A DNA stretch of 64,000 nt from an uncultured Sunxiuqinia sp. (GCF_947495665.1 NZ_CANLZV010000001.1:496001-560000), one strand, 5' to 3'. Shown: positions 43,635 through 53,226, counted from the first letter of the stretch. Program-made: numbers and translations. The notes: a model not told the origin generated them from the sequence alone.

Positions 43635-43928
43635 ATGACAGATAAGCTTTCAATAAATATCAATATCGATGGACGAATTTATCCGTTGACCATTGTTAGG
43701 GACGAGGAGGAGAAGTACAGGAAAGCTGCGAAAATACTAAATGATATAATTCTTCAATACAAGAAAAAATATGCAGACCATGATTCGAAAGACTTTCTTG
43801 CTATGACTGCCTTTCAGTTTGTACTGAAGAACTTAGAGTTGGAAAATCGAGCAGATGAATCTCCGTTTATTGAAGAAATTAAGAAACTTAATGAAGTATT
43901 AGGTGATTATTTGTCGGTACACCAATAG
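43635..43928 (+). CDS. zapA: Cell division protein ZapA
   Basis: A 97-residue ZapA, which binds FtsZ and stabilises the Z ring. The family pattern is a beta-hairpin (LSININIDGRIYPLTIV), a helix with EEEKYRKAAKILND, and a C-terminal coiled coil. Length is typical. It is followed by a hairpin at 43948-44009 and then rny. The proteobacterial neighbour ssrS (6S RNA) is not seen in the 117-base gap. Confidence 0.88.
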   Translation: MTDKLSININIDGRIYPLTIVRDEEEKYRKAAKILNDIILQYKKKYADHDSKDFLAMTAFQFVLKNLELENRADESPFIEEIKKLNEVLGDYLSVHQ

Positions 43929-43947
43929 AAGAGATAAAGATCGTTGA

Positions 43948-44009
43948 AGCCCGCTTTTGATTCAATCCCAAAAAAATGTTTGGGATCGAATCCATAGGCT
44001 GGCTTTTTT
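43948..44009 (+). terminator. Terminator after zapA
   Basis: An inner stem pairs GATTCAATCCCAAA (43959-43972) with TTTGGGATCGAATC (43979-43992), with one A-C mismatch. AGCC (43948-43951) and GGCT (43997-44000) can extend it, and a run of six T follows. Confidence 0.75.
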
Positions 44010-44045
44010 GTTTAATATATATATAAAGTAATACTTAATTGAACT

Positions 44046-45596
44046 ATGGAAATTATATACATTATTTCCGGTTTTCTGCTTGGAGGAGCTGTTTCCTATT
44101 TCTTATGGGATAAGGCGCTGAAAAGTAAGAAAGGAAAAATTATAAAGGAAGCCGAAGTCGAAGGCGATGTGATCAAGAAGGATAAAATTCTTCAAGCGAA
44201 GGAAAAGTTTTTGCAGTTAAAAACCGAGCACGAGAAGTTTATCAACGAGAAGAATAACAAGGTTGCTTCGATTGAAAATAAGCTTAAGCAAAAGGAAAAT
44301 GCATTTTTGCAACGTCGGGATGAACTGCAGCGAAAAGTCAAAGAGTTTGAACTGACTAAGAAAGATGTTGAAGCCATTCGTGAAAATCTCACCAACCAGT
44401 TAAACATGGTTCAGCAAAAAGAAGAGGAGCTGGATAAAATGCATCGGCAACAGGTTGAGCAGCTGGAAGCAATTTCTGGGTTGTCTGCTGAAGAAGCTAA
44501 AAATCAGCTTGTAGAGTCGTTGAAGGGTGAGGCCCAGACAGATGCCATGTCTTATATCAATGAGATTATGGAAGAGGCTAAGTTGACTGCCAACAAAGAA
44601 GCGAAAAAAGTGGTTGTAAAAACCATTCAGCGAGTGGCTACTGAAACAGCTATTGAGAATGCAGTTACCATTTTTCATATTGAAAGCGATGAAATTAAAG
44701 GACGGATTATTGGTCGCGAAGGACGAAATATTCGTGCTCTTGAAGCAGCTACCGGAGTTGAAATCATTGTGGACGATACGCCTGAAGCCATTGTACTGTC
44801 AGGCTTCGATCCGGTAAGAAGAGAGATTGCCCGCTTGGCCTTGCACCAGTTGGTTACGGATGGTCGAATTCATCCGGCTCGCATTGAAGAAGTTGTTTCA
44901 AAAGTGAAAAAGCAGGTTGAAGAAGAGATTATTGAAACCGGTAAACGGACAACAATTGACCTTGGCGTTCATGGTCTGCATCCTGAATTGATTCGCATGA
45001 TTGGTAAGATGAAATACCGGTCATCTTATGGACAAAACCTGCTGCAACACTCGCGTGAAGTAGCTAACCTTTGTGCCATTATGGCTTCAGAGTTAGGTTT
45101 GAACCCAAAATGGGCGAAACGTGCCGGACTGCTGCATGATATTGGTAAAGTGCCTGACGATGAGCCGGAATTACCACACGCAGTACTGGGAATGAAACTG
45201 GCTGAGAAGTTCAAGGAAAAGCCAGACATCTGTAATGCGATTGGAGCACACCACGATGAGGTTGAAATGCAAACTTTATTGGCTCCTATTGTTCAGGTAT
45301 GTGATGCCATCTCTGGTGCCCGACCAGGAGCTCGTCGCGAAGTGGTTGAATCGTATATCAAGCGATTGAAAGCACTGGAAGATTTGGCACTGTCTTATCC
45401 TGGAGTTCTGAAAACGTATGCTATTCAAGCCGGACGTGAGTTACGGGTAATTGTAGGTAGTGATAAGATTTCGGACAAAGAGTCAGAACAATTATCGTAC
45501 GATATTGCTAAGCACATTCAGGATGAGATGACTTATCCGGGACAGATTAAGATTACAGTCATTCGCGAACTACGTGCTGTAAACTACGCCAAATAG
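44046..45596 (+). CDS. rny: Ribonuclease Y
   Basis: A 516-residue membrane-anchored endoribonuclease that starts mRNA decay. In order: an N-terminal membrane helix (about 2-20), a long coiled coil (about 30-190), a KH domain ([20 protein letters not shown], about 217-275) and an HD domain with AGLLHDIGK and AIGAHHDE (about 330-425). Length is typical of Rny. It is separated from zapA by a terminator and ends at a very strong bidirectional terminator. Confidence 0.96.
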   Translation: MEIIYIISGFLLGGAVSYFLWDKALKSKKGKIIKEAEVEGDVIKKDKILQAKEKFLQLKTEHEKFINEKNNKVASIENKLKQKENAFLQRRDELQRKVKEFELTKKDVEAIRENLTNQLNMVQQKEEELDKMHRQQVEQLEAISGLSAEEAKNQLVESLKGEAQTDAMSYINEIMEEAKLTANKEAKKVVVKTIQRVATETAIENAVTIFHIESDEIKGRIIGREGRNIRALEAATGVEIIVDDTPEAIVLSGFDPVRREIARLALHQLVTDGRIHPARIEEVVSKVKKQVEEEIIETGKRTTIDLGVHGLHPELIRMIGKMKYRSSYGQNLLQHSREVANLCAIMASELGLNPKWAKRAGLLHDIGKVPDDEPELPHAVLGMKLAEKFKEKPDICNAIGAHHDEVEMQTLLAPIVQVCDAISGARPGARREVVESYIKRLKALEDLALSYPGVLKTYAIQAGRELRVIVGSDKISDKESEQLSYDIAKHIQDEMTYPGQIKITVIRELRAVNYAK

Positions 45597-45617
45597 AGAA
45601 AATTTCTGATACAGAAT

Positions 45618-45661
45618 AAAAGCAAAGCGGGAAGTGATCATCACTTCCCGCTTTTTGCTTT
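45618..45661. terminator. Bidirectional terminator between rny and the response regulator
   Basis: AGCGGGAAGTGA pairs perfectly with TCACTTCCCGCT over a 3-base loop, flanked by AAAGCAA and TTTTTGCTTT. It serves rny and the convergent response regulator gene. Confidence 0.92.
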
Positions 45662-45683
45662 ATCGGATATTGTATACTGATAC

Positions 45684-46778
45684 TTAGATTTCCACCAAAT
45701 CATTTTTTAAGGCGTAGATAATGACCTCGACAATGTTTTTGGCTCCGGTTTTTTCCATCAGACTGGCCCGGTGTTTTTCAACAGTCCGGTCAGAAATGGA
45801 AAGTTGGTCGGCAATAATTTTAATCGGAAGACCTTTGCAAGACAAGTTCAGTACCTCTTGTTCTCTTTTGGAGAACACCGATTTGGCCACCATGGTTGAG
45901 GTGCTTTGTTGATGGGGACTGTGAGCTACGGAGGCATCAAAGGCCTGGTGAAGCTTATTAGCCAGGTTGCCGGAAATATAGATTTTCTCTTCTTCCAGTA
46001 TATTAACCAGCTTTTTGTATTCGAGCTGAGCTGATTCCCCCTCTTGCTCTTTAGGGGCAAGCAAGCCGATCAAAAGGGTAAAACCATTGTATTTTTGACT
46101 TGGGGAAACATGCAAGACAAATTTTTCTTTTGTCCCTGATGCCGTTTTAAGTTCAATTTCTTCACGGAAGTTACCCAGCAGTCCGTTGGCGCATTTCATT
46201 ATTTTGTTTTCAACTTTCTGATATTCTTTGTCTGAAATCAGTTGGTTGAAGGATATTTTCTTGACCTCGGCCTCCGATAAGCCCAATAGATTGAGAAAAG
46301 CTTGATTGGTTTCATAAATCGTTTCGCCATCAAAAACAAAAACACCATTAGGTGACAGGTTCAGAAGGGCTTTGTAGTCATTCTTCCCGATATTGACCAG
46401 CTTTTCGTACTTCTCAAGTCGCACCTTAATTGATTTTAGTAAGTCTTGATTGTCAAATGGCTTTACAATGTAGTCGTCAACTCCAAGTTCCAGTCCAAAG
46501 CGGATGTCATTCAGCTGCGATCTTCCGGTAATGAAGATAAACGGAATTCGGCTGGTTAATGCGCTATCTTTTAGTATGTTGTATACCTGGTAGCCATCAA
46601 TGGGCTTCATGTTTATATCGCACAAAATTAAGTCGGGGCAATATTCATAGGCTTTTTGAATACCTTCGGCACCAGATTCGGCCAGGTCAACCTCGTAGTC
46701 ATTAATCTTCAATACATTTCGGAGCGTCTTACCCAACGCTAAATCATCTTCAATAATCAGTATCTTCTTAGCGTTCAT
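45684..46778 (-). CDS. Response regulator: receiver, PAS and LuxR-type HTH
   Basis: A 364-residue DNA-binding response regulator. The receiver (about 4-125) has the phospho-acceptor D54 in LILCDINMKP and the acidic pair ED at 10-11. A PAS domain follows (about 135-250, LNLSPNGVFVFDGETIYETN). The C-terminal LuxR-type HTH (about 298-360) is FSKREQEVLNLSCKGLPIKIIADQLSISDRTVEKHR (quoted here as its parts SKREQEVLNLS and SDRTVEKHRAS). A PAS domain between receiver and HTH is unusual. It overlaps the kinase gene by 11 bases, so the two are a coupled pair. Target genes are unknown. Confidence 0.9.
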   Translation of the reverse strand: MNAKKILIIEDDLALGKTLRNVLKINDYEVDLAESGAEGIQKAYEYCPDLILCDINMKPIDGYQVYNILKDSALTSRIPFIFITGRSQLNDIRFGLELGVDDYIVKPFDNQDLLKSIKVRLEKYEKLVNIGKNDYKALLNLSPNGVFVFDGETIYETNQAFLNLLGLSEAEVKKISFNQLISDKEYQKVENKIMKCANGLLGNFREEIELKTASGTKEKFVLHVSPSQKYNGFTLLIGLLAPKEQEGESAQLEYKKLVNILEEEKIYISGNLANKLHQAFDASVAHSPHQQSTSTMVAKSVFSKREQEVLNLSCKGLPIKIIADQLSISDRTVEKHRASLMEKTGAKNIVEVIIYALKNDLVEI

Positions 46779-47460
46779 CTGAAAGAATTTTTAGTTTGGC
46801 TGTTGTACCTTTTGAAAGAGTACTATCAATTATTATTTCACCATTCAAACAGTTGGCTGCTTTTTGGGCAACAGATAATCCCAAGCCTGTTCCACTTAGC
46901 ATTTTTACATTTTCGCACCGGTAAAAAGGCATGAAAATAAATTCAATTTGATCCGCCGGAATACCAACTCCCTGGTCCTGTATTTCAATATTTAACTGGT
47001 TTGCACCATTGCTAACTCGCAGTGCAATTTCTTTCGCCGAGAACTTATACGCGTTGCTAAGCAAATTGGTAATGACTTTGGTTAATAATGTTTCATCGGT
47101 CTTGAAGACCAATGCTTCCGACGGGCTGAAAACATGAATCCTGTTGGAATTGTAAAAGCAGGTGTTCTTGGATTCGAGAACCTTCGCAATTAGTTGATTG
47201 ATGTCAACATCTTGTGGGGTTTGCTTCAGTTCATTTTTGTTTGAAAGGTTTATAAAGTGAATATCATCAAGAAATCTGGAGACAGCAGTCAGGGCTTCTT
47301 CGCATAGCTGAAAAGTTTCAGCACGCAGAATCGGATCCAAGTTCTGATTACTGCTCTTCAGTAATTGAAGGTTAGAGCTTAGGATTGTTAGCGGAGTCCT
47401 TAATTCATGCGATAAGGAACTTATAATTTGACCTATATTCTGATCTGAAGAATATTCCAT
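46768..47460 (-). CDS. Short histidine kinase without sensor domain
   Basis: A 230-residue cytosolic kinase made only of HisKA (phospho-acceptor H18 in SLSHELRTPL) and HATPase (DQGVGIPADQIEF, GTGLGLSVAQKAANC). There is no membrane segment or N-terminal input domain; the start ATG at 47458-47460 lies just before HisKA. The response regulator downstream overlaps by 11 bases and supplies a PAS domain, so sensing may happen there or through a separate input protein. The 429-base gap upstream holds no other gene I can support. Confidence 0.88.
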   Translation of the reverse strand: MEYSSDQNIGQIISSLSHELRTPLTILSSNLQLLKSSNQNLDPILRAETFQLCEEALTAVSRFLDDIHFINLSNKNELKQTPQDVDINQLIAKVLESKNTCFYNSNRIHVFSPSEALVFKTDETLLTKVITNLLSNAYKFSAKEIALRVSNGANQLNIEIQDQGVGIPADQIEFIFMPFYRCENVKMLSGTGLGLSVAQKAANCLNGEIIIDSTLSKGTTAKLKILSDER

Positions 47461-47889
47461 ATTGTCTCCTGTTCTTGTGCTAATTGCTTTCTTGTGTTAT
47501 GGATAATCTTATTCTTTTAAAGAACTAGAATATCCCCTACAAGTTAAAACATATTCGCTTTTAATTGGTAATAATTAGTAACTTATTTCATGAACTGCGT
47601 GTTTCAGCCTCAAAAAGCCGTCTCTCAGCCTACGAACTGCAAAATTGGCCTTACAAGACATGCATTCTAAATAATTTTATAAATTATTTAAATAAACACA
47701 ACAAGGCGAAATATGTTTTTATCAGGAGGAATTTAAGTGTGTTATTTAATGGTTAACAGATTGTTAATAGTTTAAAGACGGCGAAGTGATATACAGGTAT
47801 TTTTCTATTTTATGAAAATCTGCAAAATAATGGAAGCTCTGTATCTGTCTAGCATTGTAGGTTAAAAATAGTTTTAGCAAGGATGGTCG
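47461..47889. other. AT-rich intergenic region without a supported gene
   Basis: 429 bases between the kinase start and the lacI-type stop. It contains an imperfect AT palindrome (about 47667-47690) but no complete promoter consensus, no RNA signature and only a 63-codon frame beginning with TTG, which I do not support. Confidence 0.5.
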
Positions 47890-48957
47890 CTATTTTGTGT
47901 CGTTATTGCGCAGTGAAGACTCTCTGACAACAAGTTCACTTGGCAGGGTTATCGTTTGATAGTCTTGTGTCGTTTTATTTTCTATTTCGTGAATAAGCAT
48001 TTGTGCAGCTTTGGCCCCCATTTCCTGTGCGGGTTGTTTAAGGGTAGAAATGGAGGGGGTAACTACTTCCGAGAAAGGCTCATTGCTGAATCCCACAATT
48101 CCAAAATCTTCAGGAATGCGAATGCCTTGTGATTTTAAGTACACAATCATACTTAATGCAGAGGTGTCATTTCCGCAGAATACCGCATCCGGTGGGTTTT
48201 TTAGAGCCAATAATTGTTGAATGGCCTGCTGTCCATCCATTCGGGTTAACCGGTTGCAAATGATCAATTGATCTTCCACGGCTAAATTATTCTTACGGAG
48301 TGCTTCTTTGTAGCCTTCCATCCGGTCATGATAAGTATTGAGAACGGTTGGTCCGGCTAGGTGTGCAATACGCTTATAACCTTGATCAATTAAATGCTGG
48401 GTTGCTTTAAAACCGCAGGAAAAGTCATCAATGACAATCTTGTTTGCTTTCAAATCAGGGGCTACTCGGTCAAAAAAGACCAATGGAATATTCTTATTCG
48501 TAAATAGCTGGAAATGGTCAAATTCATTGGTTTGCATACTGAGCGAGGTAATTAAGCCATCGACCCGGTTTGAAAACAAGGAATGCACAATTTTTTTCTC
48601 TTTTTCCAAGAGGTCTTTCGACTGAGAGATAATAACATTATAACCTGCTTCAAAGGCTACATCTTCAACACCGCTGATAAATGCCGAGAAAAAATGCCGA
48701 TTGATAAGGGGCACAACAATGCCGATTGTATGCGTTTTTTGGGTTCGCAGGTTGGAGGCAATGGTGTTGGGTTGGTAGCCAAGCTTCAGAGCCAAGGCTT
48801 TAATTTTGTCCTTGGTAGCTTGACTGATCCGTGGGTTGTCATTTAAGGCTCGGGATACGGTTGAAGCGGAAATCTTAAGTTCCCGGGCAATATCGTGAAT
48901 GGTGACTGATGTTTTTTTATCCATTTTATTTGAATCGGATGAAATGCTGCTATTCAT
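47890..48957 (-). CDS. LacI-family transcriptional regulator of the uronate locus
   Basis: A 355-residue LacI/GalR regulator. The HTH is SVTIHDIARELKISASTVSRALN, here near residues 16-40, followed by the hinge and the periplasmic-binding-type sensor domain with the typical THTIGIVVPLI start. I use the ATG at 48955-48957; ATGs at 48984 and 48924 are also in frame, and the last (MDKKTSVTI) would be closer to the HTH. It is divergent from GH88-kduI-kduD and a perfect palindrome lies between them, so it probably represses that operon and responds to a uronate intermediate. The inducer is inferred from the neighbours. Confidence 0.9.
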   Translation of the reverse strand: MNSSISSDSNKMDKKTSVTIHDIARELKISASTVSRALNDNPRISQATKDKIKALALKLGYQPNTIASNLRTQKTHTIGIVVPLINRHFFSAFISGVEDVAFEAGYNVIISQSKDLLEKEKKIVHSLFSNRVDGLITSLSMQTNEFDHFQLFTNKNIPLVFFDRVAPDLKANKIVIDDFSCGFKATQHLIDQGYKRIAHLAGPTVLNTYHDRMEGYKEALRKNNLAVEDQLIICNRLTRMDGQQAIQQLLALKNPPDAVFCGNDTSALSMIVYLKSQGIRIPEDFGIVGFSNEPFSEVVTPSISTLKQPAQEMGAKAAQMLIHEIENKTTQDYQTITLPSELVVRESSLRNNDTK

Positions 48958-49019
48958 TTGCTTTTGGCTGCAATCAATGTACAAATATGATAATTATTTT
49001 TCAAAAAAATGAAAAGAAA

Positions 49020-49035
49020 ATGCAATCGATTGCAT
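49020..49035. promoter_or_regulatory. Palindromic LacI-type operator
   Basis: ATGCAATCGATTGCAT is a perfect 16-base palindrome with a central CG, the classic form of a LacI/GalR-family site. It lies between the divergent lacI-type gene and GH88 and covers the predicted -33 region of the GH88 promoter, so a bound repressor would block RNA polymerase. Confidence 0.75.
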
Positions 49036-49060
49036 AATTGCTTCCTTTATCTTAGATTTG
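49029..49060 (+). promoter_or_regulatory. Promoter of the GH88-kdu operon
   Basis: TAGATTTG at 49053-49060 is an exact -7 element. ATTG at 49029-49032, 20 bases upstream, is a one-mismatch -33 element lying in the operator. Transcription should begin near 49067, leaving about 10 bases before the first ATG. Confidence 0.6.
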
Positions 49061-49076
49061 TGCTTCTAACTAATTA

Positions 49077-50249
49077 ATGAAATTTAAAATGAAACATAGA
49101 AATTTAATTCTAATCAGCCTGGTGTTTATTGCAATTCAGGCTTGCTCTCCCCAAAAGGCTAGCAATGAGGACTTGACACAACGGCTTTCCGATCAGTTGA
49201 ACGTGTTGGTGCAGGCAACCGATGATTCGGAGAAACTGCCTCGTTCATGGACTGAAAAAGATGGGTACAAAATGATTGGCATTCGAGACTGGTGCAGTGG
49301 TTTTCCACCAGGAATGTGTTGGTATATGTATGAGTTGAGTAATGATGAGCAATGGAAAAATACTGCGATTAAAACGACGGAGAAATTGGACGGAGTGCAG
49401 TTTTACACTGGAACGCACGACTTGGGTTTCATGGTGTTTTGCAGCTATGGAAATGCTTACCGGCTAACCGGTGACGAAGCGTACAAAGAGGTAATTTTAC
49501 AAGGCGCCGAAAGTTTGGCTTCGCGCTTTAACCCGGTTACTGGAGCTATTCGTTCGTGGGACTGGGGGAAATGGCAATTTCCGGTTATCATTGATAATAT
49601 GATGAATTTGGAAATGTTGTTTTGGGCATCCAAAGTTTCCGGTGATAACCGTTTTCGGGATATTGCCGTAACTCATGCAAACACCACATTGGAACATCAC
49701 TTTAGGGACGATATGAGTTCGTACCATGTGGTAAGCTATGATACGATTACCGGAGAAGTGGAGCGCAAACAGACTCACCAGGGATACAGCGACGATTCTG
49801 CTTGGGCACGTGGACAATCCTGGGGACTATATGGCTACATTGTTTGTTATCGGGAAACAGGTGATGCGAAATACCTGAAAGCCGCAGAAGATATTGCTGC
49901 TTTTATTATTCCGAACCTGCCGGAAGATTTGGTTCCTTACTGGGATTACAATGATCCTAAGATTCCAAATGTAAAAAGAGATGCTTCAGCAGGAGCCTTG
50001 TTGGCTTCGGCTTTTTATGAACTGGGAACAATGGTGGAAGACGGGCAGCGTTATTTCGATCTGGCAGATCAGCTTTTGGAAACGCTTTCTTCCCCTGAGT
50101 ATTTAGCAGAAGGAGGAGCCAATGGCGGATTCTTGTTAAAACATTCAGTGGGGCATCTGCCTGGAAATTCAGAAATCGATGTTCCTTTGAATTATGCCGA
50201 TTATTATTATTTAGAAGCAATTAAGCGAAAACGTGAATTAAAAAAATAA
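49077..50249 (+). CDS. Unsaturated glucuronyl hydrolase (GH88), lipoprotein
   Basis: A 390-residue GH88 enzyme that removes the delta-4,5-unsaturated uronic acid from the non-reducing end of oligosaccharides made by polysaccharide lyases. The two catalytic aspartates are D115 in HDLGFM and D173 in [26 protein letters not shown] is a further family segment. The N-terminus has a hydrophobic stretch ending in IQAC, a lipobox-like site, so it is probably a periplasmic lipoprotein. The start may be the ATG at 49077 or 49089. It leads the operon with kduI, DUF2264, kduD and DUF4861. Confidence 0.92.
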   Translation: MKFKMKHRNLILISLVFIAIQACSPQKASNEDLTQRLSDQLNVLVQATDDSEKLPRSWTEKDGYKMIGIRDWCSGFPPGMCWYMYELSNDEQWKNTAIKTTEKLDGVQFYTGTHDLGFMVFCSYGNAYRLTGDEAYKEVILQGAESLASRFNPVTGAIRSWDWGKWQFPVIIDNMMNLEMLFWASKVSGDNRFRDIAVTHANTTLEHHFRDDMSSYHVVSYDTITGEVERKQTHQGYSDDSAWARGQSWGLYGYIVCYRETGDAKYLKAAEDIAAFIIPNLPEDLVPYWDYNDPKIPNVKRDASAGALLASAFYELGTMVEDGQRYFDLADQLLETLSSPEYLAEGGANGGFLLKHSVGHLPGNSEIDVPLNYADYYYLEAIKRKRELKK

Positions 50250-50256
50250 GAGAATT

Positions 50257-51099
50257 ATGACTACAAATTTTGAAGAACGCTATGCGTATCATCCGGACGA
50301 TTTTAAAACCTATGATACGGAGAAAATCAGAAAAGAATTTTTGGTAGAAAAAGTGATGGAAGAGGATACCATCAATTTAGTGTACTCACACATTGAGCGC
50401 TACATTGTAGGAGGAGCTGTTCCGGTAACTAAAGCATTGACACTGGGAACGGTTGATGCATTGAAAGCAAACTATTTCTGCGAGCGACGCGAAGTTGGAA
50501 TCATCAATGTGGGTGGCACAGGAAGTGTGAGTGTTGATGGAAAAGAATATGTGCTTGAGTTTAAAGATGCCCTTTACATTGGAAAAGGAGCGAAGGAAGT
50601 GGTATTCAAATCGGCTGACAGCGAGAAACCCGCTCGTTTCTATTTCAACTCGGCACCGGCTCACAAAGAATTCCCAACCAAACACGTGACTTTAAAGGAT
50701 GCCAATGTATTACACCTGGGCTCTCTGGAAACATCCAACGAGCGTAACATCAACCAGCTGTTGATTAACACCGTTGTTGAAACATGCCAGTTGCAGATGG
50801 GAATGACCGAGCTGAAACCCGGAAGCGTCTGGAATACCATGCCTGCGCATACTCACAGCCGCCGGAATGAAGTTTACTTTTACTTCAATGTACCCGAAGA
50901 CCAGGCCGTGTGTCACTTCATGGGACAACCCCATGAAACTCGTCACTTGTGGATGAAAAACGAGCAAGCTGTAATCTCACCAAGCTGGTCGATTCACTCG
51001 GCGGCGGGTACAAGCAACTACATTTTTATCTGGGGGATGGCCGGCGAAAACCTGGATTACACCGATATGGACATTATTAAACCAACAGAATTAAAATAA
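50257..51099 (+). CDS. kduI: 5-dehydro-4-deoxy-D-glucuronate isomerase
   Basis: A 280-residue cupin-type KduI that isomerises 5-keto-4-deoxyuronate to 3-deoxy-D-glycero-2,5-hexodiulosonate. The zinc-binding motif is H198-T-H200 in [11 protein letters not shown], with E205; a later histidine in PHETRHLWM completes the site. Full family length. It lies seven bases after the GH88 gene, whose product after ring opening is its substrate, and the next step is made by kduD in the same operon. A hairpin follows at 51108-51130. Confidence 0.95.
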   Translation: MTTNFEERYAYHPDDFKTYDTEKIRKEFLVEKVMEEDTINLVYSHIERYIVGGAVPVTKALTLGTVDALKANYFCERREVGIINVGGTGSVSVDGKEYVLEFKDALYIGKGAKEVVFKSADSEKPARFYFNSAPAHKEFPTKHVTLKDANVLHLGSLETSNERNINQLLINTVVETCQLQMGMTELKPGSVWNTMPAHTHSRRNEVYFYFNVPEDQAVCHFMGQPHETRHLWMKNEQAVISPSWSIHSAAGTSNYIFIWGMAGENLDYTDMDIIKPTELK

Positions 51100-51107
51100 C
51101 CTTATTA

Positions 51108-51130
51108 CAATACCCCTTCGAGGGGTATTG
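51108..51130 (+). terminator. Intra-operon hairpin after kduI
   Basis: CAATACCCC pairs with GGGGTATTG around TTCGA. No T run follows directly, so it may only partly terminate or may stabilise the upstream GH88-kduI message. Confidence 0.5.
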
Positions 51131-51157
51131 TTGTCTTTCTGACAAAATACCTAGAAG

Positions 51158-52399
51158 ATGAGAAGAAGAGATGTTTTCAAATACTTGTCATTAGCGGGAT
51201 TGTTGCCACTTAGTGGAAAAGCAACAGCTTCTGTTTTTGCTGCAGATGAACCAACCAATCATCGTGAATATTGGGTGCACGTACTAACCAGTATTTCTTC
51301 TCCATTATTGGAGGCATTAAGCAAAGGCGAATTAAAAAAGAATATGCCGGTAGAATGCAAGCCGGGAATGAAGGCGAACAGGGAAGAGGTTACCTACCTG
51401 GAAGCTTTTGGTCGACTTTTGGCAGGTTTGGCTCCTTGGCTTGAATTAGGGGCTGATAACAGTCGCGAGGGAAAGCAGCGCAAACACTTCATTGAGTTGG
51501 CCCAGAAGAGTCTGAAAATGGCGGTAGATCCGGATTCTCCGGATTTTATGAACTTCACCAAAGGCTATCAACCATTGGTTGATGCTGCTTTTTTAGCACA
51601 TGCTATTTTAAGAGCACCCAATGTGCTTTGGAAACAGTTAGATAAAACGACTCAAAGGCAGTTGGTTGAGGCGATGAAAAGTTCAAGGGAAATTACCCCT
51701 TGGTATAACAATTGGCTCTTGTTTAGTGGCATGGTTGAGGCTTTTCTGGCTTTTGCAGGCGAAGACTGGGACCAAATGCGTATTGATTTGACCATTAAAA
51801 AACACATGGAATGGTACGTTGGTGACGGGATGTATGGCGATGGTCCTCAGTTTCACTGGGATTATTACAACAGCTATGTTATTCAACCCATGATGGTCGA
51901 TATTTTAGCGGAAACAGTCAAGCATAGCAAGCGTTATGATTCCACCTATCAGACTGTTTTGAAGCGAGCTACCCGTTATGCGGCTATTCAGGAGAAATTG
52001 ATTTCGCCGGAAGGAACTTTTCCCGCAATTGGCCGGTCATTACCTTACCGTTTTGGAGCATTTCAACACTTGTCACAAATGGCTCTTCAACATCACTTGC
52101 CCGAATCCATTAAGCCGGCTCAGGTGCGGTGTGCACTTACTGCCGTTATCAAACGAATGTATGAAGCCGATGGTGTTTTTGATGCCAATGGCTGGTTAAC
52201 AATTGGTTTTGTTGGCCATCAACCGGATATTGCTGAAAGCTATATCTCAACCGGAAGCTTATACTTGTGTTCGGTAGGCTTACTGGCCCTTGGTTTACCT
52301 GAAGATGATCCGTTTTGGGCTGATCCGGATACAGACTGGACGGCGAAAACAATTTGGGGAGGCACGAATTTCCCGGCCGACCATGCATTGAAAGATTAA
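51158..52399 (+). CDS. DUF2264 family protein with Tat-like signal
   Basis: A 413-residue exported protein. The N-terminus MRRRDVFKYLSLAGLLPLSG has a twin-arginine-type pattern (RRRDVFK), so export in folded form is likely. The rest matches the DUF2264 family, an all-helical (alpha/alpha-toroid-like) fold suggestive of a glycoside hydrolase or lyase; motifs include WYNNWLLFSGMVEAFLA and GDGPQFHWDYYNSY. Activity is not established from sequence. It stands between kduI and kduD, so it should act on the same uronate-containing oligosaccharide, possibly as the chain-cleaving enzyme that the locus otherwise lacks. Confidence 0.82.
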   Translation: MRRRDVFKYLSLAGLLPLSGKATASVFAADEPTNHREYWVHVLTSISSPLLEALSKGELKKNMPVECKPGMKANREEVTYLEAFGRLLAGLAPWLELGADNSREGKQRKHFIELAQKSLKMAVDPDSPDFMNFTKGYQPLVDAAFLAHAILRAPNVLWKQLDKTTQRQLVEAMKSSREITPWYNNWLLFSGMVEAFLAFAGEDWDQMRIDLTIKKHMEWYVGDGMYGDGPQFHWDYYNSYVIQPMMVDILAETVKHSKRYDSTYQTVLKRATRYAAIQEKLISPEGTFPAIGRSLPYRFGAFQHLSQMALQHHLPESIKPAQVRCALTAVIKRMYEADGVFDANGWLTIGFVGHQPDIAESYISTGSLYLCSVGLLALGLPEDDPFWADPDTDWTAKTIWGGTNFPADHALKD

Positions 52400-52428
52400 T
52401 TATACAAGATATTTAAATACAACTCATA

Positions 52429-53226
52429 ATGAACGAATTATTTGAATTAACAGGCAAAGTAGCCCTGATTACCGGGGGAACCCACGGAATTGGAATGGCT
52501 ATTGGTAAAGTTCTGGGAAAAGCCGGAGCAAAAATCTGTGTTAACGATTTATCAGGCGATAAGCTGGAAAGCTGTCGGGCAGAATATAAAAAAGAAGGCA
52601 TCGATGTGTTTGCCTTGAAATTTGATGTGACCAGTGAAGAAGATGTTGATCGCGGCATTTCCGAAATTGAAAAGGAAGTGGGGGAGATTGATATTCTGGT
52701 TAACAATGCCGGAATTATCAAGCGAATCCCAATTCTGGATATGCCCATTGCTGATTATAAGCAGGTGATTGATGTGGATTTGGTGGCTCCTTTGATTGTT
52801 TCCAAGCGTGTGGCGCCTAAAATGATTGCCAAGCGCAGCGGAAAAATTATCAATATGTGCTCGATGATGAGTGTGTATGGCCGCAATTCGGTTTCTGCCT
52901 ACGCTTCAGCTAAAGGCGGATTAAAACTGTTAACCGCCAACATGTGCTGCGAGTGGGCTAAATACAATTTGCAGATTAATGGTATTGGACCTGGTTACAT
53001 TGCTACGGCGCAAACAGCTCCTATTCGTGAGGGCGGACACCCTTTCAACGATTTGGTGATGACTCGTACTCCTGCAGGCCGTTGGGGTGAACCTGAAGAT
53101 ATTGGTAATGCCGCACTTTTCCTGGCTTCAGCAGCAAGTAACTTTGTCAATGGACAGGTGCTTTATGTTGATGGCGGAATCCTGGCCAACTTCGGCTATG
53201 TTAAAGGTGAAAACGATTTGGACTAA
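52429..53226 (+). CDS. kduD: 2-dehydro-3-deoxy-D-gluconate 5-dehydrogenase (SDR)
   Basis: A 265-residue short-chain dehydrogenase. The NAD(P) motif is GGTHGIG at 16-22, NNAG follows, and the catalytic S145, Y158 and K162 (AYASAK) are in place. Context with kduI identifies it as KduD, which reduces 3-deoxy-D-glycero-2,5-hexodiulosonate to 2-keto-3-deoxygluconate; the very similar gluconate 5-dehydrogenase is the alternative. The next gene starts five bases after its stop. Confidence 0.9.
   Translation: MNELFELTGKVALITGGTHGIGMAIGKVLGKAGAKICVNDLSGDKLESCRAEYKKEGIDVFALKFDVTSEEDVDRGISEIEKEVGEIDILVNNAGIIKRIPILDMPIADYKQVIDVDLVAPLIVSKRVAPKMIAKRSGKIINMCSMMSVYGRNSVSAYASAKGGLKLLTANMCCEWAKYNLQINGIGPGYIATAQTAPIREGGHPFNDLVMTRTPAGRWGEPEDIGNAALFLASAASNFVNGQVLYVDGGILANFGYVKGENDLD

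Noticed and set aside
43929-44045. 6S RNA (ssrS) downstream of zapA as in proteobacteria
   Set aside because: The gap is only 117 bases and is explained by a terminator hairpin.
47565-47756. 63-codon frame in the gap between the kinase and the LacI gene
   Set aside because: It starts with TTG, has no family features and unusual composition, and lies in AT-rich intergenic DNA.
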